A stretch of DNA of 12,176 nt, taken from the NCBI GenBank assembly GCA_030620915.1, contig JAUXIR010000015.1, forward strand, positions 1-12,176, in the 5' to 3' direction. The notes under the pieces were generated by a model. It ran no database searches, was not told the DNA's origin, and saw only the letters and a program-made list of their open reading frames with translations. Source of the DNA: Geopsychrobacter sp. GTDB taxonomy: Bacteria > Desulfobacterota > Desulfuromonadia > Desulfuromonadales > Geopsychrobacteraceae. Positions 1 through 5,994 of the stretch are shown here, piece after piece. The first letter of the stretch is position 1; every line of letters begins with the position of its first letter. A program made the translations under genes and the position numbers.

Positions 1-598
1 GAGTTGTTTCCTCCGAAAGCGGCTTCAGGGTATATTTCACGGCCACACGCTGGGCAAGAGGTTCATCGAGTTTCATGGTCTGTTCTAATTCGGATAGACC
101 AAAAAAGACCACATTTAAAAGTTTTTTCCCAGGGATCTCTAGATTGAGCAGACCACGGAATTCCTCCATCAGCTCACGACTCTGAAGCATCTGGGCTTCA
201 TCAATCAAAACCACGGCCTTACGGCCTTGTTTATGAATTTCTAGCAGACGTACATAGAGCTGCTTGAGGATTTTTAACGGGTTTGTGTCTGGAGATTTCA
301 CCCCGAGTTGCAAAGCGATGCGTGACAAAAGCCACTCCGGAGTAATTCCGGAATGAATCATCACCAGCAAGGAGGATTCATACTTATCAAGTGTCAAGGT
401 ATCGAGCATTCGTCGCGCAAGTGTTGTCTTACCGGTGCCGACGCCACCCACCAATACGGCCAGCCCCTTATTGGAATCGACCGAATACATCAGGCGCAAG
501 AGGGCCTGATTATGCTGATCACTATTAAAAAAGAATTTATCGTTGGGCGCGTTGGAAAACGGCTCACGTTCAAAATTAAAGTACTCAATATACCCCAT
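1..598 (-). CDS. ExeA/GspA-like AAA ATPase, 3' end outside window
   Basis: The first 199 codons of an ATPase of the ExeA/GspA family, the cytoplasmic ATPases linked to secretin assembly in type II secretion and to pilus and related machinery. The N-terminus has the family's opening pattern (YFNFEREPFSNAP, residues 6-18). A Walker A motif GGVGTGKTT lies at residues 51-59 and a Walker B motif VVLIDEAQ at 129-136, followed by FFGLSELEQTM, which looks like the sensor strand. The rest of the AAA module and any C-terminal peptidoglycan-binding or other domain lie beyond the left edge. I chose the ATG at 598 because GGGGGA stands just upstream (602-607). An in-frame ATG at 616 has no ribosome-binding site. 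The gene follows the TPR gene on the same strand after 87 bases, and I see no convincing promoter or terminator between them, so the two may be cotranscribed. The family call is firm; the partner machinery is not visible here. Confidence 0.88.
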   Translation of the reverse strand, partial: MGYIEYFNFEREPFSNAPNDKFFFNSDQHNQALLRLMYSVDSNKGLAVLVGGVGTGKTTLARRMLDTLTLDKYESSLLVMIHSGITPEWLLSRIALQLGVKSPDTNPLKILKQLYVRLLEIHKQGRKAVVLIDEAQMLQSRELMEEFRGLLNLEIPGKKLLNVVFFGLSELEQTMKLDEPLAQRVAVKYTLKPLSEETT

Positions 599-685
599 GA
601 TTCCCCCAAGTGACATCATTGTATCGGTTGAAAGGGTAAAGACTTATCGCAGACCTTAGCTTAATTTGTTTTTCAACTTGAGGTA

Positions 686-2914
686 TCAAAGAAAGGAGAC
701 CCTGTCCTTGCTCTCTTCAGGTGTTATTTCAGCAGTATTGTCTTTGCCTGTTTCAGACTCACCTGACATCCCCAGAACTTTTCGCAAGTGATCGATTCGA
801 TCAGCGACATCGCGGAAGAACAGATCCGAATCAGCAACAAACTGAAAGCTATCGAGGGCATCAAGGGGACGTTCCCAATTTTCATAAAGAGCGCCAAGCT
901 CATAGTAAAGGCTCAACTTCTGACCCTCAAGCAAAGCCCCACCGTCAAGGGCGGCACGAAAGGCTCCCTCGCCTTTTTCGAAATCACCCTTGTCAATACA
1001 GCAAAGGCCTTTTAATGTCTGACAATCGACAAAGCGGGATGGGTCCCGCTCTGCCTTACAGAATTCAGCGACCGCATCATCCAACAAACCCATCTCACGA
1101 TAAGCAATCCCCAGATTATAATGTGACTCCATATCATCGGCAGCAATCTGCTCATCGACATCGGTCCGAAACACCTTAGGCGCATCGGTTCCAGCGCTCT
1201 CGGCCTCTGTCTCTCCCTCTCGATCTGGATCGGTCTGTGATTCTTCTTCCAATACCGTAAAACCATCAACAGGGGTATCAACTTCAAGCGTCGCGTCAAT
1301 ATCGAGTTCCGGGAAACCATCTTCGAGAAGTTCCGCCGCAAGATCCTGCAGCTCCGAAGATGTTTCGCCCTGAGTGCCCTGTGCATCTCGCCGTGAATTT
1401 ATCTCATCAAGCCTGGCATTGACTTCGGCATTATCAGGAAACTGCTCCAGAATCCCGGAACAGACCTTCTCCGCATCATCAAACAGGCCCTGCTGCAAGT
1501 AAAAATCTGCCTCTTCAAGGTCGGCAGAAACATCGCGGACGGAAGTTCCGGCATCATCGTCATCAAGATCAAAATCGAGACTCATCTCATCGGAGGAATA
1601 AACGCCTCCAACCTCAGGAGCACTCGAAAGATTAAGTTCAATAAACTCTTCTTCCTCTTCATCCTGTTGCGGTACGTCCTCAAGAGGTTCGAGCTCCAGT
1701 TCCGCGCCATCCTCTTCAAGAGGGACGTCCAGAATCAGTGAGTCACCCAACAGATCATTGTCATCAAGTGACAAAATATCATCATCACTGCCGATCGCGC
1801 CGAGCAGAGAATCTGAAAGTGTTTCCTCTCCGATGGAACCAGCAGTAGACTCCCTCCGCTCAGAATCGCTGGAACCAGCGACCATATCCAGAAGTTTGTC
1901 TCCATCTCCGGTTATCTCATAGATTGAATCAAGGGTTTGCAGCACTTGCTGATTATCAGGCAGAACAGCCCGTAATGCTTCATACAGTTCCTGAAGGCGC
2001 TCCAGCCGATTGATCTTGAGGAATGCTTCCTTCCAATCCTCTAGCTCGGCAAGGGCCTTGGTATAATTCTCATCATCCAGATAACATTGAACAAGGCTTT
2101 CACGCACCCCTAAGTCATTCGGCTCCAGCTTCAGCAGATGGAGATAGGTCAGTCGCGCATTTTTTCTGTCACCCTGGTTTTCATAAGCGACACCGAGCAT
2201 CGTCAAAACTTCAGTGTCTCCGGGACTATTGCGTAACAAGGTCTGCAGAATACGGATCCCCTTAACAGACTCACCTTTTTCAAACAGGATCTGAGCCAAA
2301 TTTTTCTGAAGATCATGATTATTAGGGAAGAGCGGAAGGAACATCTGATAGAGGCGCAGGATCTTGTCATAATCCCGCTTCTCTTCAAGTTGCTTCAAAA
2401 CCTCTCTGAATTCCACTAAGCCATCGTCAACCCTATCGTTATTGGCATAGACTTCGGCCAGTTTCACCTGAACGTTTATGTTTCCGCCATCAAGATCACG
2501 CATCTTCTCGAGGGTTTTGATGGCATCGGCCACCATATCGTTCTTTTCATAGTAACCGACGAGATGACGCAACTCGGCAAGGGCATTACCGACAAGGCCC
2601 TGCTTTTCGTTCAATTCTGCAAGTCGGCTGAAGATGCTGATCTGACTCGGGTCGAGTCGCTGCATCTGCTTATAGATCGCGATTGCCTTGAGATAGAAAC
2701 CGTTACTGGAAAAATACTTGGCAACCGCTTCGTATTGTTCGAAGGCCTCACCGGCTTTATTGGTTTTCACATAGAGTTCGGCCAGACGCTGGCGAGAGCG
2801 GATATCACGTGGATCAATTTCAACGACCTTTAGATAGTCTTTAATCGCGCGCGAAAGCTGCTTCTTTTTGACATTTTTCAAGGCAGATTCGAGATGTTTT
2901 TGCTTGTTCGACAA
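686..2914 (-). CDS. Large acidic tetratricopeptide-repeat protein
   Basis: A 742-residue soluble protein of stacked TPR helices, probably a scaffold for protein-protein contacts. No signal peptide or membrane segment is visible. Residues about 1-350 are a run of TPR-like helix pairs, with recurring patterns such as AELYVKTNKAGEAFEQYEAV and LGVAYENQGDRKNARLTYLHL. Residues about 355-500 are a low-complexity Asp/Glu-rich linker with a run of five Glu. Around 500-545 a single TPR-like unit follows (ADFYLQQGLFDDAEKV). After a second acidic linker, further TPR units fill about 630-720 (HYNLGIAYREMGLLDDAV). I chose the TTG at 2914: GGGGAG lies 8 bases upstream and the peptide begins sensibly as (M)SNKQKHLESALK. 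The open frame extends 25 codons further to a TTG at 2989, but that TTG is the -35 box of a good promoter. The neighbouring ExeA-like ATPase suggests a role in envelope machinery or motility; this is inference only. Confidence 0.85.
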   Translation of the reverse strand: MSNKQKHLESALKNVKKKQLSRAIKDYLKVVEIDPRDIRSRQRLAELYVKTNKAGEAFEQYEAVAKYFSSNGFYLKAIAIYKQMQRLDPSQISIFSRLAELNEKQGLVGNALAELRHLVGYYEKNDMVADAIKTLEKMRDLDGGNINVQVKLAEVYANNDRVDDGLVEFREVLKQLEEKRDYDKILRLYQMFLPLFPNNHDLQKNLAQILFEKGESVKGIRILQTLLRNSPGDTEVLTMLGVAYENQGDRKNARLTYLHLLKLEPNDLGVRESLVQCYLDDENYTKALAELEDWKEAFLKINRLERLQELYEALRAVLPDNQQVLQTLDSIYEITGDGDKLLDMVAGSSDSERRESTAGSIGEETLSDSLLGAIGSDDDILSLDDNDLLGDSLILDVPLEEDGAELELEPLEDVPQQDEEEEEFIELNLSSAPEVGGVYSSDEMSLDFDLDDDDAGTSVRDVSADLEEADFYLQQGLFDDAEKVCSGILEQFPDNAEVNARLDEINSRRDAQGTQGETSSELQDLAAELLEDGFPELDIDATLEVDTPVDGFTVLEEESQTDPDREGETEAESAGTDAPKVFRTDVDEQIAADDMESHYNLGIAYREMGLLDDAVAEFCKAERDPSRFVDCQTLKGLCCIDKGDFEKGEGAFRAALDGGALLEGQKLSLYYELGALYENWERPLDALDSFQFVADSDLFFRDVADRIDHLRKVLGMSGESETGKDNTAEITPEESKDRVSFL

Positions 2915-2959
2915 GAGACACACTCCCCACTCTAAAACTAACGCATGACCTACCCCGCA

Positions 2960-2989
2960 ACGATAAGCGATGGCGCCCGGGATTGTCAA
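2960..2989 (-). promoter_or_regulatory. Sigma-70-like promoter of the TPR gene
   Basis: Read on the minus strand, a perfect -35 TTGACA (2989-2984) is followed by an 18-base spacer and a -10 TATCGT (2965-2960, four of six consensus bases). Transcription would start near 2953 and leave a leader of about 38 bases before the TTG start at 2914, with GGGGAG as ribosome-binding site. It separates the TPR gene from the rluB cluster. Confidence 0.55.
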
Positions 2990-2992
2990 GAA

Positions 2993-3020
2993 AAGGACCC
3001 TGTTTCCCTAGAGAAAACAG
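2993..3020 (-). terminator. Possible weak terminator after rluB
   Basis: On the minus strand an 8-pair stem (CTGTTTTC with GGAAACAG, one G-T wobble; arms 3013-3020 and 3000-3007) closes a 5-base loop. It is followed by GGTCC and a short CTTTTCTT run. The stem is A/T-rich and the U tract is interrupted, so this is a weak candidate. Its place, 62 bases past the rluB stop and just before the TPR promoter, is where a terminator would be expected. Confidence 0.3.
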
Positions 3021-3081
3021 TCTGTTTGCAAACAAGCGCGGAACAACCTTTTAAGCACAGGCCCTGCTCAAAAGAAAAGTA

Positions 3082-3801
3082 TTACAGACCGGCCTTCTTT
3101 TTCAAGTCAGCCAGTTCATCATCATCTAGAGCACGATACGTGCCAGACTTGAGATCCTCCAGACGCAAACCACCAAGAGCAATGCGCTTCAGACGCACAA
3201 CCGGCAAGCCGACAGCCTCACACATCCTGCGTACCTGCCGGTTCCGACCCTCGCGCAGGGTCAATTCAAACCAGCAGTTCTGCCCGGAACGACGCACAGC
3301 CGAGACCCGCGCCGGCGCAGTCACTCCATCCTCCAGCTTGATACCGGACTCCATTTTTTTGCGGCCCTGGTCATTAAGCAGCCCCCTCACCTTAACCAGG
3401 TAGGTCTTGGATACATGATGACTCGGATGGGTCAAGTGCTGAGCAAGGGCACCGTCATTTGTCAACAACAGAAGGCCTTCGGTATTGTAATCGAGTCGCC
3501 CAACCGGATAGAGACGCCCGAGTTCAGCGGGCAAGAGGTCGATGACCAAACGGCGCCCATTTGGATCATCCATACTACAAATATAACCGGTCGGCTTGTT
3601 CAACATCAGGGTCAAAGTCGCGGTCGCAAAACGCAGCAAATCCCCATCAACCCTGATCTCTGCCTGCGCAGGATCAGCGCTTTCCCCCAATTGGGCGACC
3701 CGTCCATCGACCCTGACAAGGCCCTGACGAATCTTCTCTTCGGCCCGACGACGAGACATCAAACCAGAGCGCGATATTAATTTTTGCAGGCGTTCTTTCA
3801 T
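3082..3801 (-). CDS. rluB: 23S rRNA pseudouridine synthase, RsuA/RluB family
   Basis: A 239-residue pseudouridine synthase that isomerises a specific uridine in large-subunit rRNA (U2605 in the E. coli RluB enzyme). Residues about 1-50 form an S4 RNA-binding domain (LQKLISRSGLMSRRRAEEKI). The catalytic domain carries the family signature GRLDYNTEGLLLLTNDG at 101-117, with Asp104 as the expected nucleophile. Near the C-terminus comes the conserved EGRNRQVRRM segment. The length matches RluB/RsuA proteins. RluB, RluE, RluF and RsuA share this fold; the RluB call rests on the usual linkage to scpA and scpB. Its ATG overlaps the stop of scpB in an ATGA (3801-3798), indicating translational coupling, and it is the last gene of the cluster. 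Specificity could still be for another uridine of the RsuA subfamily. Confidence 0.93.
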   Translation of the reverse strand: MKERLQKLISRSGLMSRRRAEEKIRQGLVRVDGRVAQLGESADPAQAEIRVDGDLLRFATATLTLMLNKPTGYICSMDDPNGRRLVIDLLPAELGRLYPVGRLDYNTEGLLLLTNDGALAQHLTHPSHHVSKTYLVKVRGLLNDQGRKKMESGIKLEDGVTAPARVSAVRRSGQNCWFELTLREGRNRQVRRMCEAVGLPVVRLKRIALGGLRLEDLKSGTYRALDDDELADLKKKAGL

Positions 3802-4415
3802 TCTGTGGTCGATTCCGCTTCGTTGCTAAGGGATTGAGACAGCGCAAACTCTTCAGTCGCCGCCGGACCAGATTCGGAGTCCAGCACCGGTTCAAGTGCT
3901 GGTTCCAGGGCAGAGAATTCTTTGAGTGTCGGCAGGGCGCTAAGGTCTTTGAGGCCAAAAAACTCAAGAAAATGCCTGCTGGTGCCGTACATCAGGGGTC
4001 GACCCGGGACATCCTTTTTCCCCAAAATACGCAGAAACCCCTTATCGAGCAGGGTCTTCAAGACGCCACCAGAATCAACACCACGCAGATATTCGATCTC
4101 ACCGCGCGTAACCGGCTGACGATATGCAATCATCGCCAGTGTCTCCAGCGCGGCTTGCGAGAATCGAAATGGCCGTTCACGATTCAGCTTACTCAGCCAG
4201 AGGGCAAGGTCTGGATCGGTGCGGAACTGGTAGCCCCCTGCAACCTCAGCCAGGTAAAAACCATTGTGATTGATCGGATAGAGTTCTTGCAATTGTGCAA
4301 TATCCGGTCGCAGATCGGAGCGGGAACAATCAAAAAACTGGCAAAGACGATCAAGACTCAACGGGCCCTCGGCAGCAAAAATCAACGCCGCGACGGCTCT
4401 GCAACGCTCATCCAT
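3798..4415 (-). CDS. scpB: Segregation and condensation protein B
   Basis: A winged-helix protein of 205 residues. With ScpA it forms the non-SMC part of the bacterial condensin that organises and segregates the chromosome. The N-terminus (MDERCRAVAALIFAAEGPLSLDRL) is the usual ScpB opening, followed by GFYLAEVAGGYQFRTDP and the conserved LSQAALETLAMIAYRQPVTR-like core, here FSQAALETLAMIAYRQPVTR. The C-terminal 40 or so residues are acidic and poorly conserved. I chose the ATG at 4415, which gives an 8-base overlap with scpA and places AAGGGG 9 bases upstream. The open frame continues 28 codons further upstream to 4499, but that would run 92 bases into scpA and add sequence not typical of the family. 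Its stop overlaps the rluB start. Confidence 0.93.
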   Translation of the reverse strand: MDERCRAVAALIFAAEGPLSLDRLCQFFDCSRSDLRPDIAQLQELYPINHNGFYLAEVAGGYQFRTDPDLALWLSKLNRERPFRFSQAALETLAMIAYRQPVTRGEIEYLRGVDSGGVLKTLLDKGFLRILGKKDVPGRPLMYGTSRHFLEFFGLKDLSALPTLKEFSALEPALEPVLDSESGPAATEEFALSQSLSNEAESTTE

Positions 4416-5175
4416 AACCAAGAGCCCCTTCGTCCAAATCCGCGGGTCCGATCCCATCGGAAGTAACCGCCAAGCTGAGCCATATCGGCTGAAACTCAAC
4501 GCCCTGTGAAACCTTAATCATGCGCATCTTTACCAGCTCAAGCATCGCCAGAAAGGTGACAACCATCTCTTGGCGCGTTCCGCCATGGGGGAAAAGATCG
4601 GCAAATGACTGCTGACCACAACGATTGAGCTGATCCAGTATCTTGTGGACAAAGTCAGCGACCGATAACTGCTCGCGGACAATTTCATGCACAAATTCCA
4701 CCTGTGACTGTTTGAGCAAATGATGAAATGCGGCGGCCAGCTGATAGATCCCGATACTGACATCATCTTCCGCCCCGACACCACCGGCATCGGACTCAAC
4801 AAACTGGCGGACAAAAACCTCTCTCTTCAAACAGGGGAGCTGATCAAGACTATTCGCCGCGTCCTTGTAGCGCTGATATTCCAGCAGACGCCTGACCAAT
4901 TCAGCACGCGGGTCGAGCTCCTCCTCTTCACCATCAACCTCCTCTATGACCGGAAGCAGCATTCTGGATTTGATATGGATCAGGGTCGCCGCCATCAACA
5001 GGAATTCGCCGGCAACATCAAGATCGAGCTGCTTCATCTTTTCAATGACCGAGAGATACTGCTCGGTAATTTCAACCATCTGAATATCTGAGATATCCAT
5101 CTCGTTGGTCTTGATCAGGTGGAGTAACAGATCGAGGGGACCATCAAAGTTATGCAGATTAATCGCTATCGACAT
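4408..5175 (-). CDS. scpA: Segregation and condensation protein A (kleisin)
   Basis: A 255-residue kleisin that bridges the SMC heads and binds ScpB. The N-terminal domain shows the family hallmark FDGPLDLLLHLIKTNEMDI at about residues 9-27. Next come the helix EFLLMAATLIHIKSRMLLP near 60-78 and an acidic stretch EEVDGEEEELDPRAELVRRLLEYQRYK. The C-terminal winged helix includes VVTFLAMLELVKMRMIKVSQ, typical of kleisins that bind the SMC cap. The start lies 4 bases past the stop of the M50 gene, with no strong ribosome-binding site of its own, so translation is probably coupled to that gene. The 3' end overlaps scpB by 8 bases. smc itself is not in the window. Confidence 0.95.
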   Translation of the reverse strand: MSIAINLHNFDGPLDLLLHLIKTNEMDISDIQMVEITEQYLSVIEKMKQLDLDVAGEFLLMAATLIHIKSRMLLPVIEEVDGEEEELDPRAELVRRLLEYQRYKDAANSLDQLPCLKREVFVRQFVESDAGGVGAEDDVSIGIYQLAAAFHHLLKQSQVEFVHEIVREQLSVADFVHKILDQLNRCGQQSFADLFPHGGTRQEMVVTFLAMLELVKMRMIKVSQGVEFQPIWLSLAVTSDGIGPADLDEGALGYG

Positions 5176-5179
5176 TGGA

Positions 5180-5866
5180 TTAACTACTGAAAAGAAAGCT
5201 CATCGCCTTCTCGACATAGACATATTCTGTCCCGGCCAAGGTCTGGATAATCAGACTGATGAGCGGTGAGAGCAAGCGGCTCCAGACATCGGTGAAGAAG
5301 ATCAGCAGCAGCAACAGAACAAAACCGAAGGGCTCAAGACGATTCAGCCAGAGCGCGTGTTTCCCCGGGAGGATTCCAACCAACACGCGCCCTCCATCGA
5401 GTGGCGGGATCGGCAGCAGATTGAATATGCCGAGCAGGACATTAATATAGAGACTGAAGGCGGCCATGATCCGTAGCGGACGAATCACCTCGAGAAAAAG
5501 TTCCCCGCTGATCAACTGCGAAGCTTCGAGCAGACTGATCCCCCGCAAAAGCAGGACCGACACCCCCGCCAGGGCGAGGTTGGTCAACGGACCGGCCAGC
5601 GACACCCAGATCATATCCTGTCGTGGATTGCGCAGATTCACGGCGTTGACCGGCACCGGACGTGCCCAGCCGAAGCCAAAGACAAAGATCGCCACCGTGC
5701 CGATCGGATCCAGATGACGGAAGGGATTCAGGTTCAAACGACCGAGCAAGCGTGCCGTTGGATCACCAAGACGATCAGCCATATAGCCGTGAGCGACTTC
5801 ATGCAGAACGATCGCCAACAGTGCGGGCACCAGCATAACCGACAATTTCAACAGGATCGCGTCCAT
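5180..5866 (-). CDS. M50-family site-2-type membrane metalloprotease
   Basis: A 228-residue polytopic membrane protein of the M50 (site-2 protease, FtsH-independent) class. The zinc motif HEVAH lies at residues 22-26 inside the first hydrophobic segment. The third ligand sits in NLLPIPPLDGGR (Asp157), and a conserved SLAGPLTNLALA segment is at about 89-100. Several further hydrophobic stretches (54-65, 99-109, 135-152, 180-192) indicate about five or six membrane spans. This short form lacks a PDZ domain, unlike RseP, and its natural substrate is generally unknown. The ATG at 5866 has AAAGGAG directly upstream with a short gap of four bases. It is the first gene of the M50-scpA-scpB-rluB cluster. 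In related genomes I recall trpS often lying in this cluster; it is not here. Confidence 0.92.
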   Translation of the reverse strand: MDAILLKLSVMLVPALLAIVLHEVAHGYMADRLGDPTARLLGRLNLNPFRHLDPIGTVAIFVFGFGWARPVPVNAVNLRNPRQDMIWVSLAGPLTNLALAGVSVLLLRGISLLEASQLISGELFLEVIRPLRIMAAFSLYINVLLGIFNLLPIPPLDGGRVLVGILPGKHALWLNRLEPFGFVLLLLLIFFTDVWSRLLSPLISLIIQTLAGTEYVYVEKAMSFLFSS

Positions 5867-5917
5867 CCCACTCCTTTAGATGCCAGGGACCAAACAAGAG
5901 GCTAGCGAGTTTCCACC

Positions 5918-5941
5918 AAAAAACTGGCCAGATTCTGGCAG
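5918..5941 (-). terminator. Intrinsic terminator after the nucleotidyltransferase fusion gene
   Basis: On the minus strand CTGCCAG (5941-5935), loop AAT and CTGGCCAG (5931-5924) form a 7-pair stem with one bulged C, followed at once by six T (5923-5918). It lies 53 bases past the stop of the DHH/CBS/nucleotidyltransferase gene and would end the rimI-pyrK-pyrD operon. This is the best terminator in the window. Confidence 0.7.
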
Positions 5942-5960
5942 AACAACCTATGGGAGTCAA
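5932..5960 (-). promoter_or_regulatory. Candidate promoter of the M50-scpA-scpB-rluB cluster
   Basis: On the minus strand TTGACT (5960-5955) is spaced 17 bases from CAGAAT (5937-5932), matching five and four of the six consensus bases. The -10 box lies in the loop and inner stem of the terminator hairpin. The predicted start, near 5925, would leave a leader of about 58 bases with AAAGGAG before the M50 ATG. No other promoter-like pair is visible in the 50 bases between terminator and gene. Confidence 0.35.
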
Positions 5961-5994
5961 TCAATTGCTCAGCCGGAAAGGATTTAAGCGTCGC

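Noticed and set aside
611..623. A -10-like TACAAT (minus strand) just before the ExeA-like ATPase gene
   Set aside because: No -35 box lies at 16-18 bases, and transcription would begin almost at the ribosome-binding site, so I do not call it a promoter.
3052..3071. Possible hairpin around AGCA...TGCT directly after rluB as a terminator
   Set aside because: Only four pairs form before a mismatch and no U tract follows; the hairpin at 3000-3020 is a better, though still weak, candidate.
2945..3403. Plus-strand open frame of 152 codons across the TPR/rluB spacer and the rluB 3' end
   Set aside because: It is antisense to conserved rluB sequence, has no ribosome-binding site and no recognisable domain.
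3834..4466. Plus-strand open frame of 210 codons antisense to scpB
   Set aside because: It shadows the scpB and scpA coding strand, its composition is not protein-like, and the minus-strand genes are clear family members.
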